Positions 52,590 through 61,512 are shown, counted from the first letter of the stretch. The stretch is 64,000 nt of DNA from Andeanibacterium fulvum (GCF_037154085.1 NZ_JBANRM010000001.1:744001-808000); one strand, 5' to 3'. The notes: a model not told the origin generated them from the sequence alone. Numbers and translations: made by a program.

Positions 52590-53645
52590 TTAGCCCAGCA
52601 GTTCCTGCTCGAGCTTCTTGGCCATTTCCTCGATGTTCTCGGGCGGCCAGCCAGGGATGTCCATGCCCAGGCGCAGGCCCATGGAGCTGAGGACTTCCTT
52701 GATCTCGTTGAGCGACTTGCGGCCGAAGTTCGGCGTGCGCAGCATCTCGGCTTCGGTCTTCTGGACCAGGTCGCCGATATAGATGATGTTGTCGTTCTTG
52801 AGGCAATTGGCCGAACGCACCGAAAGCTCCAGCTCGTCCACCTTCTTGAGGAGGTAGCGGTTGAGCTGGTTGGCGTCCGATTCTTCCGGCTGAGCGGCAA
52901 TGCCGATCATCGGGCTGGAAGGCTGCGGAATACCGTCTTCGAAGTGGACGAACAGGGTCAGCTGGTCCTGCAGAATGCGCGCGGCATAGGCCACGGCGTC
53001 TTCCGGGGTGACCGTACCGTCGGTTTCGACGTTCAGGCTCAGCTTGTCATAGTCCAGTTCCTGGCCAACGCGAGCGTTCTCGACCTTGTAGCTGACCTGC
53101 TTGATCGGCGAGTAGAGCGAGTCCACCGGGATCAGGCCGATCGGCGCATCGACAGGACGATTGGAAACCGCCGGGACATAGCCCTTGCCCGTATCGGCGG
53201 TGAGTTCCATGTTCAGCGTGGCACCTTCGTCGAGATGGCAGATCACGAGATCCTTGTTCATCACCTCGATATCGCCGGTAACGGCAATGTCGCCCGCCTT
53301 CACTTCGGCCGGGCCGGTCGCCGAAAGCTGCAGCCGCTTGGGGCCTTCGCCTTCCATCTTGAGCGCGATCTGCTTCACGTTCAGGACGATGTCGGTCACG
53401 TCCTCGCGCACGCCGGCGAGCGAGGAGAATTCATGCAGCACGTTCTCGATCTTGATCGAGGTGATCGCGGCGCCCTGCAGCGAGGACAGCAGCACGCGGC
53501 GCAGGGCGTTGCCCAGCGTCAGGCCGAAGCCGCGCTCCAGCGGCTCGGCAATGAAGGTCGCCTTGCGGCGGCCGTCGCCTCCGGCCTTCACTTCCAGACT
53601 GTTGGGCTTCTTGAGTTCCTGCCAGTTCTTCATGTTGACGGACAT
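52590..53645 (-). CDS. rpoA: RNA polymerase alpha subunit
   Basis: 351 residues. The N-terminal domain (to about 235) assembles beta and beta-prime: RGFGLTLGNALRRVLLSSLQ and EFSSLAGVREDVTDI are invariant blocks. After a linker, the C-terminal domain binds promoter UP elements and activators (LELSVRSANCLKNDNIIYIG, NFGRKSLNEIKEVL). It stands between rpsK and rplQ as in the usual alpha operon. rpsD, often in this operon in enterobacteria, is absent here, as is common in alphaproteobacteria. Confidence 0.98.
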   Translation of the reverse strand: MSVNMKNWQELKKPNSLEVKAGGDGRRKATFIAEPLERGFGLTLGNALRRVLLSSLQGAAITSIKIENVLHEFSSLAGVREDVTDIVLNVKQIALKMEGEGPKRLQLSATGPAEVKAGDIAVTGDIEVMNKDLVICHLDEGATLNMELTADTGKGYVPAVSNRPVDAPIGLIPVDSLYSPIKQVSYKVENARVGQELDYDKLSLNVETDGTVTPEDAVAYAARILQDQLTLFVHFEDGIPQPSSPMIGIAAQPEESDANQLNRYLLKKVDELELSVRSANCLKNDNIIYIGDLVQKTEAEMLRTPNFGRKSLNEIKEVLSSMGLRLGMDIPGWPPENIEEMAKKLEQELLG

Positions 53646-53751
53646 GGACTTCCCCTAGAGGTTTTATTTGCGGGATCGGCCGTCGGCGCCGGATGCGCCG
53701 CGGCCGATCCGAATTACTGTGCGGCCCCGAAGGGCCGCGGGCAGGTTCAAA

Positions 53752-54141
53752 TCAGACGCGGCGACGCTTGGAAGGCCGCACGCCATTGTGCGGGATCGGC
53801 GTAACGTCGCGGATAGAGGTGATGGTGAAACCCACCGCCTGAAGGGCGCGCAGGGCGCTCTCGCGGCCCGAACCCGGGCCCTTCACTTCGACTTCCAGGG
53901 TGCGCACGCCGTGCTCGGCGGCCTTCTTGCCGGCGTCGTCGGCGGCGACCTGCGCGGCATAAGGCGTCGACTTGCGGCTGCCCTTGAAGCCCATCATACC
54001 GGCCGAGGACCAGCTGATCGCATTGCCCTGGGCGTCCGTGATGGTGATCATGGTGTTGTTGAAGCTGGCGTTCACGTGAGCGACGCCGCTGGTGATGTTC
54101 TTACGCTCGCGGCGCTTAATGCGCTGGGGTTCGCGTGCCAT
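53752..54141 (-). CDS. rpsK: 30S ribosomal protein S11
   Basis: 129 residues. ITSGVAHVNASFNNTMITIT, FKGSRKSTPYAAQ and the C-terminal DVTPIPHNGVRPSKRRRV are diagnostic. S11 lies on the platform of the small subunit near the mRNA exit and Shine-Dalgarno helix. It lies between rpsM and rpoA. Confidence 0.98.
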   Translation of the reverse strand: MAREPQRIKRRERKNITSGVAHVNASFNNTMITITDAQGNAISWSSAGMMGFKGSRKSTPYAAQVAADDAGKKAAEHGVRTLEVEVKGPGSGRESALRALQAVGFTITSIRDVTPIPHNGVRPSKRRRV

Positions 54142-54195
54142 GGTTCGTATCCTGTCCTGAAAATGAGAAGGAAGCCGTGCCTGAAAGGCCGGTGC

Positions 54196-54564
54196 TTACT
54201 TCTTCTTACCTGCGATCGGCTTGGCCTTGCCCTTGCGGGTGCGCGCATTGGTGTGCGTGCGCTGGCCACGGACGGGCAGGCCCTTGCGATGGCGGAGGCC
54301 GCGATAGCAGGCCAGGTCCATCAGGCGCTTGATGTTCATCGCGGTGTTACGGCGAAGGTCACCTTCCACGGTGTAGCCAGCGTCAATCGCTTCGCGGATC
54401 TGCAGGACTTCCGCATCGGAAAGATCCTGAACGCGGCGGCTGTGGTCGATGCCCAGCTTGTCCGCGATGTCCTTGGCCGACTTGGGGCCGATACCGTGAA
54501 TGTAGGTGAGCGCGATGATCACGCGCTTGTTGGTGGGGATGTTTACCCCGGCAATACGAGCCAC
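54196..54564 (-). CDS. rpsM: 30S ribosomal protein S13
   Basis: 122 residues. ARIAGVNIPTNKRVIIALTY opens the protein, followed by YRGLRHRKGLPVRGQRTHTN near the C-terminus; both are S13 hallmarks. It contacts the large subunit and the P-site tRNA. It is the first gene downstream of the promoter at 54831-54859, so it heads the rpsM-rpsK-rpoA-rplQ transcript. Confidence 0.98.
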   Translation of the reverse strand: MARIAGVNIPTNKRVIIALTYIHGIGPKSAKDIADKLGIDHSRRVQDLSDAEVLQIREAIDAGYTVEGDLRRNTAMNIKRLMDLACYRGLRHRKGLPVRGQRTHTNARTRKGKAKPIAGKKK

Positions 54565-54973
54565 TTAATTCTCCTGCTCCACAGAGGGCATCCGGATCGC
54601 CCGATGGCGGGCGGACAAACCTCTATCTCAACGCGTTGCGCATCTCCGGCAAAGACGACTTTTTCGCCACGGCAAAAAGCCCGGACGGCGAACACTGAAT
54701 TGCCGCCTGCCGGACTGTCCGTCATTATCGGAGGGAAAGGCGCCTACGCCGATTCTCGCACGGCGTCAACCGCTAGCTTGCACGCGCATTCCGCGCCCAA
54801 CGCAGCGGGCGTGATTGCCGAATGCTTAAGTATATACCCGAGAGAGAGGCCCCGGTCAAAGCCATCAATCCATCGGCCGCCCGGCGGTTCCCGAACAAGG
54901 CCGCCCTGCCCCAGACAATCGGACCGCACCGCCCCGCAAAGGGATCGGCACGGCCCGCATGTTCCGGAACGGA
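54565..54973 (-). other. Intergenic leader between adk and rpsM
   Basis: 409 bases without a gene. It contains the promoter at 54831-54859 and, downstream of it, about 260 bases of leader before rpsM. A T-rich/A-rich inverted repeat lies at 54659-54679 (CTTTTT...GCC against GGC AAAAAG). The leader may serve autoregulation by a ribosomal protein, but no known leader structure was recognised. Confidence 0.5.
54831..54859 (-). promoter_or_regulatory. Sigma-70-type promoter upstream of rpsM
   Basis: On the minus strand TTGACC (54854-54859) and TATATA (54831-54836) are separated by exactly 17 bases, close to the consensus; an overlapping TATACT two bases on is an alternative -10. Transcription would run toward rpsM. 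Confidence 0.65.
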
Positions 54974-55621
54974 TCAGTTGCCGAGGATAGCCTCGATGCC
55001 CGCCGTCACCACGTCGATATCGGCCATGCCGTCGACCCGGCTGACGATTCCGCGCGCTTCGTAGATCGGCAGGATCGGCGCGGTCTTGGCGCGGTATTCG
55101 GCCAGACGGGTGCGCACCGTTTCCTCATTGTCGTCGGGACGGCGCTTGAACTCGGTCCCGCCGCACTTGTCGCATACGCCTTCGACCTTGGGCTGCTCGA
55201 ACTTGTCGTGATAGCCCTGCCCGCACTTGGCGCAGGTGAAGCGGCCGGTGATGCGTTCCACCAGCGCGTCTTCGTTCACTTCCAGCTCGATCACATGGCC
55301 AAGCGTACGGCCGTGCGCGGCCAGGATCTCGTCCAGCGCATGAGCCTGCTCGGCCGTGCGCGGATAGCCATCAAAGATGGCGCCTACGCCCTCGCCCATT
55401 GCTTCGAGCTCGTCGGAGATCAGCGCCGAGACGATCTCGTCGGAAACGAGCTCCCCCGCTTCCATGACGGCCTTCACGCGAAGCCCGGTCGGAGTTTCCG
55501 CCTTCACCGCAGCGCGCAGCATGTCCCCGGTCGAAAGCTGGCGCATGCCGTGGCGCTCAACGAGACGCTTTGCCTGCGTCCCCTTGCCCGCGCCCGGAGG
55601 CCCAAGAAGAATGATGTTCAT
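54974..55621 (-). CDS. adk: Adenylate kinase
   Basis: 215 residues from the ATG at 55621. Interconverts AMP, ADP and ATP. LLGPPGAGKGTQAKRL is the P-loop, and DGYPRTAEQAHALDEIL the conserved AMP-site region. The lid carries four cysteines (CAKCGQGY and CDKCGG), so it is the zinc-binding lid form. It follows secY by about 60 bases, the common arrangement. Confidence 0.97.
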   Translation of the reverse strand: MNIILLGPPGAGKGTQAKRLVERHGMRQLSTGDMLRAAVKAETPTGLRVKAVMEAGELVSDEIVSALISDELEAMGEGVGAIFDGYPRTAEQAHALDEILAAHGRTLGHVIELEVNEDALVERITGRFTCAKCGQGYHDKFEQPKVEGVCDKCGGTEFKRRPDDNEETVRTRLAEYRAKTAPILPIYEARGIVSRVDGMADIDVVTAGIEAILGN

Positions 55622-55681
55622 TTGCCCTCCCCATTGATCCGGCACTGTCGACCCGGGCGGGCCTTGCAGCCCGCCCGCCGA

Positions 55682-57046
55682 TCAGCGCAGTCGGCCTTTC
55701 AGCTTCGCCTTCTTGATAAGGTCACCATACTGGTGCGCCAGAAGGTGCGACTGGATCTGGGTAATTGTATCCACAGTCACGTTCACCACGATCAGCAGGC
55801 TGGTGCCGCCAAGGAACAGCGGAACGCCGGTCTGCGCGATCATGTATTCGGGAAGACAGCACACCACGGTGAGGTAGACAGCACCGATCACGGTAATGCG
55901 CGTCAGGACGTAATCCAGATAGGTGGCGGTGTTCTTGCCCGGACGGATGCCGGGGATGAAGCCGCCATTCTTCTTAAGATTGTCGGCCGTCTCTTCCGGA
56001 TTGAACACCACGGCGGTGTAGAAGAAGCAGAAGAAGATGATGCCGATCGCATAGAGCGTCATGTAAAGCGGCTGGCCGTGCTGCAGATACTGGTTCAGCG
56101 TCACGATGATGCCGCCCAGCGTGCTGTCCGTGCTCACCGAATTGCCGGCGAACTGGCTGATCGTCAGCGGCAGCAGCAGCAGCGAGCTGGCGAAGATCGG
56201 CGGGATCACGCCTGCGGTGTTGAGCTTGAGCGGCAGGTGGCTGCGATCGGCCTGCATCATGCCGTGCTGGCTCGCTCGCTTGGGATACTGGATCAGCAGG
56301 CGCCGCTGGGCACGCTCCATGAAGCAGATCAGCAATACGAGGCCCACGACCATCCCGACAAAGCCGACGATCACGAAGGGATTGATCGAACCCGAGCGAC
56401 CGCCTTCGAACATATTCGTCGTGAAGGTCGGGAACTGGGCAACGATGCCGGCCATGATGATCAGCGACACGCCATTGCCGATGCCGCGCGAGGTGATCTG
56501 CTCACCCAGCCACAGCAGGAACATGGTGCCGCCGATCAGGCTGATCACCGCCACGATACGGAAGGAAATACCCGGCTCGACCACGGCCTGCAGGCCGCTC
56601 TGCGCGCCATAGCTTTCGAGACCCGAGGCGAGGAACCAGCCCTGGACCGCGGTGAGGAACACCGCGCCATAACGGGTATATTGGTTGAGCTTCTTGCGCC
56701 CGCTTTCGCCTTCCTTCTTGATCGCCGCGAGAGCGGGATGAAGCGAGGCTGCGAGCTGCACCACGATCGAAGCCGTGATGTAGGGCATGATGCCGAGCGC
56801 GATGAGGCTCATGCGCTCAAGGCTGCCGCCCGAGAAAGTGTTGAACAGGTCGAGGATACCGCCGCGCGTCTGCGAATAGAGATCCTCAAGGATCAGCGGG
56901 TTGACGCCGGGCAGCGGAACGAAGCTCAGGAACCGGAAGACAATCAGCGCGCCGATCGTGAACCAGATGCGCTGCTTGAGCTCGGTCGCCTTCGAGAAGT
57001 TGGCGAGATTGAGGTTGCTCGCAATGTTGTCGGCGCGTGATGCCAT
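55682..57046 (-). CDS. secY: Preprotein translocase channel subunit SecY
   Basis: 454 residues, ten membrane spans, the pore of the Sec translocon. FSGGSLERMSLIALGIMPYI and the plug region near the second span are conserved, and GEQITSRGIGNGVSLIIMAG is a family hallmark. The cytoplasmic loop ERAQRRLLIQYPKRA for SecA and ribosome contact is present. It lies between rplO and adk. Confidence 0.97.
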   Translation of the reverse strand: MASRADNIASNLNLANFSKATELKQRIWFTIGALIVFRFLSFVPLPGVNPLILEDLYSQTRGGILDLFNTFSGGSLERMSLIALGIMPYITASIVVQLAASLHPALAAIKKEGESGRKKLNQYTRYGAVFLTAVQGWFLASGLESYGAQSGLQAVVEPGISFRIVAVISLIGGTMFLLWLGEQITSRGIGNGVSLIIMAGIVAQFPTFTTNMFEGGRSGSINPFVIVGFVGMVVGLVLLICFMERAQRRLLIQYPKRASQHGMMQADRSHLPLKLNTAGVIPPIFASSLLLLPLTISQFAGNSVSTDSTLGGIIVTLNQYLQHGQPLYMTLYAIGIIFFCFFYTAVVFNPEETADNLKKNGGFIPGIRPGKNTATYLDYVLTRITVIGAVYLTVVCCLPEYMIAQTGVPLFLGGTSLLIVVNVTVDTITQIQSHLLAHQYGDLIKKAKLKGRLR

Positions 57047-57169
57047 GGGAACGCTTAACCTTTATTGGGGGCGCGGCAGCATATGCCGATCTTCCCCCGT
57101 CCTATCAGCTGAAGCCCATATAGGGGCCGGGCGGAGATGCGACCACCCCCGCCCGGACGATTCCCCGAA

Positions 57170-57658
57170 TTATTCGGAAGCTTCGGCCGCAGGAGCGGCA
57201 GCAGCGAGCAGTTCGACCGAACCGCCAGCCTTTTCAACCGCAGCGACAGCGCCCTTGCTGGCGCCGGCGACCTTGAACGACACCTTGGCCGAGAGATCGC
57301 CCTTGCCGAGCAGACGCACGCCGTCCTTGCCGCCACGGGCAAGACCGGCAGCCTGCAGGGCCGCGTGATCGACAGTGCCCTTGATGTCGAGCTTGCCGGC
57401 ATCGATGAACTTCTGGATCATGCCGATGTTCACTTCGGCATAGTCCTTGCCGAAGGGATTGTTGAAGCCGCGCTTCGGGATGCGCATGTGAAGCGGCATC
57501 TGGCCGCCTTCGAACCCGGCGATCGAGACGCCCGAACGTGCCTTGGCACCCTTCTGGCCGCGGCCGCCCGTCTTGCCCTTGCCGGAGCCGATACCACGGC
57601 CGATACGCATACGACCCTTGCGGGCGCCGGCATTGTCACGGATTTCGTTCAGTTTCAT
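57170..57658 (-). CDS. rplO: 50S ribosomal protein L15
   Basis: 162 residues from the ATG at 57658, giving the standard MKLNEIRDNAGARK start; the open frame continues upstream without likeness to L15. GRGIGSGKGKTGGRGQKGAK and FEGGQMPLHMRIPKRGF are invariant. The Ala/Glu-rich tail (AAAAPAAEASE) extends slightly beyond the core. In most bacteria it directly follows rpmD; here an acyltransferase gene stands between them. Confidence 0.97.
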   Translation of the reverse strand: MKLNEIRDNAGARKGRMRIGRGIGSGKGKTGGRGQKGAKARSGVSIAGFEGGQMPLHMRIPKRGFNNPFGKDYAEVNIGMIQKFIDAGKLDIKGTVDHAALQAAGLARGGKDGVRLLGKGDLSAKVSFKVAGASKGAVAAVEKAGGSVELLAAAAPAAEASE

Positions 57659-57729
57659 GATTTGCACTCGCTTTCGCTTTGTTCGCGCTGAATGGAAAGG
57701 CGGGCCCTTAAGGGAAAGGGGGGAGCTTG

Positions 57730-58881
57730 TCACCCCCCTTTGGCCACATCCTTCCGGGCATGGCGCGAACCGCCGAGGCGATCGCGCAGGAAATCGCGCA
57801 TTGGCCGTTCGAACCAGACGTAGCTTACTCGCGCGATGGTCACTGCAAGAATGAAATAGAGCGCCAGGAACCACCAGTTCTGGGCAATCTCCTGGGTCTT
57901 TATCGCCGGCATCAGCACCAGCATCAGGGTAAGCTGAAGCGGGAAGTGCCAGAGATACACGCCATAGGTGTTCTCCCCCAACCACTCGCAGCTGCGGTCG
58001 AGCCAGGCAGGCGCCCGGCTCTGCCATTGGGCCAGCAGCAGGAAGAGCGCGCCGAACATGCCGGTAATACCGAAGGCCCGCCAGCCCCAGACGCCCCAGT
58101 GAAGGGTGACCGCCAGCCCCACCGCCGCGAGCAGTGCCACCAGCCCCGCCAGCCACCAGCCCTTGCCGAGGCGCCCTTCACGCAGCACGCTGAGCGTGCA
58201 GCCGGCGAAGAAATAGGACCCGCAGGACAAGACACCGGATTGGGCACCCCATTCATGGTCCGCCCAGGCAAAGCCGAGCGCCATGGCGATCGTGAAGAAT
58301 GCCCCGAAACGCCGGGCCAATCCGCGCGTGAGCCAGAACACGGCATAGACCGCGATCTCGACCGATACAGACCAGACCGGCCCATTGAAGGACAGGCCCG
58401 TACGGATCCAGTCGGACGCCATGAAGAGCTGGGCGACGAAATGCTGCCAGTCGAACTTACCGTAGATCGGCGTGTAACCAAGGCGATGCAGCGCGACCAA
58501 TTGCAGCGCGGTCACTACAAGCAAGGTCAACAGGTGCAGCGGATAAAGTCGCGCTATCCGGTTGACGAGGAAGCTGCGCGTGCCCACCCGGTGGCCGTAA
58601 TAGACATGGGCAAATACGAAGCCGGAGATCAGCCAGAATATCTGGACCGCAAAATAGCCCCACTCATAGGCGGGCCAAAGAAACTCGCGCCCCGGAAACA
58701 GCTCGAGATAGCCGGGCACCTTGCGCCGGTCGGAACCGGACATGAAGAAATGGACATAGTGGTAGAACAGCACCGACAGTGCCGCGATGCCGCGCACCCC
58801 GTCGATCAGCGAGAGATAAGGCCGGTTGGCCGCCTTCCGCTCCGCCCTGCCCGTTCCCTGTGCCGCGCCTCTGCCTTCCAT
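57730..58881 (-). CDS. Acyltransferase-3 family membrane protein inserted in the ribosomal cluster
   Basis: 383 residues from the ATG at 58881 (AAGG about seven bases before); the frame is open 17 codons further. About ten membrane spans. LIDGVRGIAALSVLFYHYVH carries the family's active-site histidine near the first span, and IARLYPLHLLTLL the conserved R-x-x-R-type loop (here RIARLYPLH). Such proteins (OafA, NodX, WecH types) acetylate or succinylate sugars of lipopolysaccharide or exopolysaccharide. It interrupts the spc gene order between rpmD and rplO, downstream of a terminator; its substrate is unknown. Confidence 0.88.
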   Translation of the reverse strand: MEGRGAAQGTGRAERKAANRPYLSLIDGVRGIAALSVLFYHYVHFFMSGSDRRKVPGYLELFPGREFLWPAYEWGYFAVQIFWLISGFVFAHVYYGHRVGTRSFLVNRIARLYPLHLLTLLVVTALQLVALHRLGYTPIYGKFDWQHFVAQLFMASDWIRTGLSFNGPVWSVSVEIAVYAVFWLTRGLARRFGAFFTIAMALGFAWADHEWGAQSGVLSCGSYFFAGCTLSVLREGRLGKGWWLAGLVALLAAVGLAVTLHWGVWGWRAFGITGMFGALFLLLAQWQSRAPAWLDRSCEWLGENTYGVYLWHFPLQLTLMLVLMPAIKTQEIAQNWWFLALYFILAVTIARVSYVWFERPMRDFLRDRLGGSRHARKDVAKGG

Positions 58882-58916
58882 TGCGCGCCCTTGCTCCCGC
58901 GAATTCTCTGCGCTTA

Positions 58917-58944
58917 CGAAAAACCCCGGCACGATGGCCGGGGT
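58917..58944 (-). terminator. Rho-independent terminator after rpmD
   Basis: On the minus strand ACCCCGGC and GCCGGGGT enclose a 6-base loop and run into TTTTT. It lies 29 bases past the rpmD stop and before the acyltransferase gene, so it should end or strongly reduce the upstream ribosomal transcript there. Confidence 0.85.
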
Positions 58945-58972
58945 CTTCCTTGTCCGTATCGGTGGGGAACGG

Positions 58973-59149
58973 TCAGCCGACCACTTCCACCATATGGGGC
59001 AGCTTGGCGATGGCGCCGCGCACTTCCGGGGTGTCTTCCACCTCGACGACGCGGTGCATCTTGCCCAGGCCCAGGCCGATGAGGATCTTCTTCTGGCTTT
59101 CGGGCCGGCGGATCGGCGAACCGATCTGCTTGATCTTGATCTTTGCCAT
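58973..59149 (-). CDS. rpmD: 50S ribosomal protein L30
   Basis: 58 residues: MAKIKIKQIGSPIRRPESQK at the start, then IGLGLGKMHRVVEVEDTPEV and a VEVVG end, the complete short L30. It follows rpsE by six bases and is the last gene before the terminator at 58917-58944. Confidence 0.96.
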   Translation of the reverse strand: MAKIKIKQIGSPIRRPESQKKILIGLGLGKMHRVVEVEDTPEVRGAIAKLPHMVEVVG

Positions 59150-59155
59150 CGGTGC

Positions 59156-59896
59156 TTACTCCGTCAGGGCAGCGGCGTCGGCTTCAGCCTCGGCCTCGTT
59201 AGCGCCGCCACGGCCGAGCAGGTCGGCGACCTTCTTGCCGCGACGCTGGGCAACCGACTTCGGCGAAGTCTGGTTGATCAGCGCATCGAAAGTGGCGCGG
59301 ATCATATTGTAGGGGTTCGAAGTGCCGACCGACTTGGTCACCACGTCGTGGACGCCCAGGCTTTCGAACACGGCGCGCATCGGACCGCCGGCAATGATGC
59401 CGGTACCCGCCGGGGCGCTGCGCACGTTGACCTTGCCGGCACCGAAGCGGCCCTTGCCATCATGGTGCAGAGTGCGGCCTTCCTTGAGGGGCACGCGCAC
59501 CATCTTCTTCTTGGCAGAAGCAGTGGCCTTGGTGATGGCTTCCGGCACTTCGCGAGCCTTGCCGTGGCCGAAGCCAACGCGGCCCTTGCCGTCACCCACC
59601 ACGACCAGCGCGGCAAAACCAAAGCGCTTACCGCCCTTGACGGTCTTGGAGACGCGGTTGATGTGAACGAGCTTTTCGATCAGCTCCTCACCCGCTTCTT
59701 CCTCGCCGCCACGGCCGCCACGGCGGTCGTCACGACGGCCACGGCCACGTTCACCGCGCTCGCCACGGTCACCACCGCGGCCACGGCCACGGCCACCACG
59801 GCCTTCGCGGGTTTCCCCGGTGGTCACTTCCACCGCGGCTTCGACGGCACCGGTGGTTTCCGGGGTCTGTTCGTTGTTGATCTCGTCAGCCATCAT
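59156..59896 (-). CDS. rpsE: 30S ribosomal protein S5 with long Arg-Gly-rich N-terminal extension
   Basis: 246 residues against about 165 in E. coli. The core (from ELIEKLVHINRVSKTVKGGK on) is standard, with FGFAALVVVGDGKGRVGFG and GTGIIAGGPMRAVFE. The first 75 residues are an added low-complexity arm dominated by RGGRGRGRGGDRGERG-like repeats, basic and disordered. Two adjacent ATGs exist (59896 and 59893); the first overlaps the rplR stop. S5 acts in decoding fidelity at the mRNA entry. Confidence 0.95.
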   Translation of the reverse strand: MMADEINNEQTPETTGAVEAAVEVTTGETREGRGGRGRGRGGDRGERGERGRGRRDDRRGGRGGEEEAGEELIEKLVHINRVSKTVKGGKRFGFAALVVVGDGKGRVGFGHGKAREVPEAITKATASAKKKMVRVPLKEGRTLHHDGKGRFGAGKVNVRSAPAGTGIIAGGPMRAVFESLGVHDVVTKSVGTSNPYNMIRATFDALINQTSPKSVAQRRGKKVADLLGRGGANEAEAEADAAALTE

Positions 59897-60240
59897 CAGA
59901 ACTCCAGCCCGCCTTCGCGCGCGGCGTCGGCCAGCGCCTTGACGCGGCCATGGAACAGGAAGCCGCCGCGATCGAACACGACGGTAGTCACGCCAGCCTT
60001 CTTGGCGGCGGCGGCGATGTCCTTGCCCACCTGCGAGGCAGCATCGACATTGGCGCCGCTGGCCTTGATGCCCAGCGTCGACGCGGCGGCCACGGTGCGG
60101 CCTTCGGCGTCATCGATGATCTGCGCGTAGATGTGACGGCCGGTGCGGTGCACCGACAGACGCGGACGACCGCCCGCACGGCTCTTGAGCGCGGTGCGCA
60201 CGCGGCGCCGGCGACGTTCGAAAAGGGAGAGCTTGGCCAT
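59896..60240 (-). CDS. rplR: 50S ribosomal protein L18
   Basis: 114 residues. LSLFERRRRRVRTALK and GRPRLSVHRTGRHIYAQIID open the protein, and FDRGGFLFHGRVKALADAAR ends it; all typical of L18, which binds 5S rRNA. One base separates its ATG from the rplF stop. Confidence 0.97.
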   Translation of the reverse strand: MAKLSLFERRRRRVRTALKSRAGGRPRLSVHRTGRHIYAQIIDDAEGRTVAAASTLGIKASGANVDAASQVGKDIAAAAKKAGVTTVVFDRGGFLFHGRVKALADAAREGGLEF

Positions 60241-60241
60241 C

Positions 60242-60775
60242 TTACTTCTTCTTCCCTTCCTTGCGGAAGATGTACTCGCCGCGATACTTGATACCCTTGC
60301 CCTTATAGGGCTCAGGCTTGCGCCAGCGACGAACTTCGGCCGCGAACTGGCCGACCATCTGCTTGTCGATGCCGGTGATCTCGACCGTGGTCTGATCGGG
60401 CGTCTTCACTTCGAGGCCTGCCGGCACGTCGAGGTCGACGTCGTGGCTGTAGCCGAGCTGAAGCTTGAGCTTCGCGCCCTGGGCCTGCGCACGATAACCC
60501 ACACCGGTGATTTCCAGCACCTTGGTGTAGCCTTCGGTCACGCCCGAGACGAGGTTGGCAACCAGCGTACGCTGCATGCCCCAGAAGGAGCGGGCGCGCT
60601 TGCTGTCATTGGCCGGACGAATGGAAATCGTCCCGTCCTGCAGCTCGTAAGTAACATCGTCGGCAAGACCCAGCGTGAGAGTGCCCTTCGGGCCCTTCAC
60701 GGTGAGGATACCGTCGTTGATATCGGCGGTGACGCCACTGGGGATCGTCACCGGCACTTTACCGATGCGGCTCAT
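60242..60775 (-). CDS. rplF: 50S ribosomal protein L6
   Basis: 177 residues. MSRIGKVPVTIPSGV is the standard start. VKGPKGTL and the C-terminal KPEPYKGKGIKYRGE are hallmark blocks. L6 sits near the factor-binding site. Its ATG overlaps the rpsH stop by one base. Confidence 0.97.
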   Translation of the reverse strand: MSRIGKVPVTIPSGVTADINDGILTVKGPKGTLTLGLADDVTYELQDGTISIRPANDSKRARSFWGMQRTLVANLVSGVTEGYTKVLEITGVGYRAQAQGAKLKLQLGYSHDVDLDVPAGLEVKTPDQTTVEITGIDKQMVGQFAAEVRRWRKPEPYKGKGIKYRGEYIFRKEGKKK

Positions 60776-61170
60776 CAGAACACCTCCGCCAGCACTTCGC
60801 CGCCGACATTCTGCGCGCGCGCTTCGGCATCCGAAAGCACGCCGCGCGGCGTCGAGACGATGGTGATGCCAAGGCCGTTGCGGACATTCGGAAGTTCCTT
60901 GGAACCCGAATAGACGCGGCGGCCAGGCTTGGACACGCGAGCGACATGCTTGATCGCGGGCTCGCCTTCGAAATACTTCAGTTCGATCCGCAGCTGCGGG
61001 TGCTTGCCGGTGGCATCTTCCGAGTAACCACGGATATAGCCTTCGCGGCGGAGCACTTCGAGCACGTTGGCGCGCAGCTTGGAAGCGGGCGAAAGGACAG
61101 AATCCTTCTTCGCCTGCTGGCCGTTGCGGATGCGGGTGAGCATATCACCCAGGGGATCGGTCATAGCCAT
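60775..61170 (-). CDS. rpsH: 30S ribosomal protein S8
   Basis: 131 residues. MTDPLGDMLTRIRNGQQAKK opens the protein, and the C-terminal GLGITIVSTPRGVLSDAEAR is diagnostic. S8 binds helix 21 of 16S rRNA and, in other bacteria, represses this operon. Confidence 0.97.
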   Translation of the reverse strand: MAMTDPLGDMLTRIRNGQQAKKDSVLSPASKLRANVLEVLRREGYIRGYSEDATGKHPQLRIELKYFEGEPAIKHVARVSKPGRRVYSGSKELPNVRNGLGITIVSTPRGVLSDAEARAQNVGGEVLAEVF

Positions 61171-61180
61171 TTGCGGATCC

Positions 61181-61486
61181 TTACCAGCTCGACTTCGTCA
61201 CACCGGGGATGAGGCCCTTGTTGGCCAGATCCCGCAGTTCGATGCGGCACAGGCCGAACTTGCGATAATAGCCGCGCGGACGGCCGGTGGTGGCGCAGCG
61301 GTTGCGCACACGGGTGGGGTTCGCGTTACGCGGGATTTCCGCCAGCTTCAGGCGAGCCATCAGACGCTCGGTTTCATCGAGCGACTCATTGTCGGCAATG
61401 GCCTTCAGCTTTGCGTACTTCGCCGCATACTTCTTCACGAGCTGCTTGCGACGCTCGTTCTTGTTCACGGAACTCAGTTTCGCCAT
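61181..61486 (-). CDS. rpsN: 30S ribosomal protein S14 (zinc-free long form)
   Basis: 101 residues. RVRNRCATTGRPRGYYRKFG and LANKGLIPGVTKSSW are the S14 ending. The long form lacks the paired Cys-x-x-Cys zinc sites of the short type. It lies between rplE and rpsH as usual. Confidence 0.97.
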   Translation of the reverse strand: MAKLSSVNKNERRKQLVKKYAAKYAKLKAIADNESLDETERLMARLKLAEIPRNANPTRVRNRCATTGRPRGYYRKFGLCRIELRDLANKGLIPGVTKSSW

Positions 61487-61512
61487 GGACTTAAGCTCTC
61501 TCTATCAGCGGC

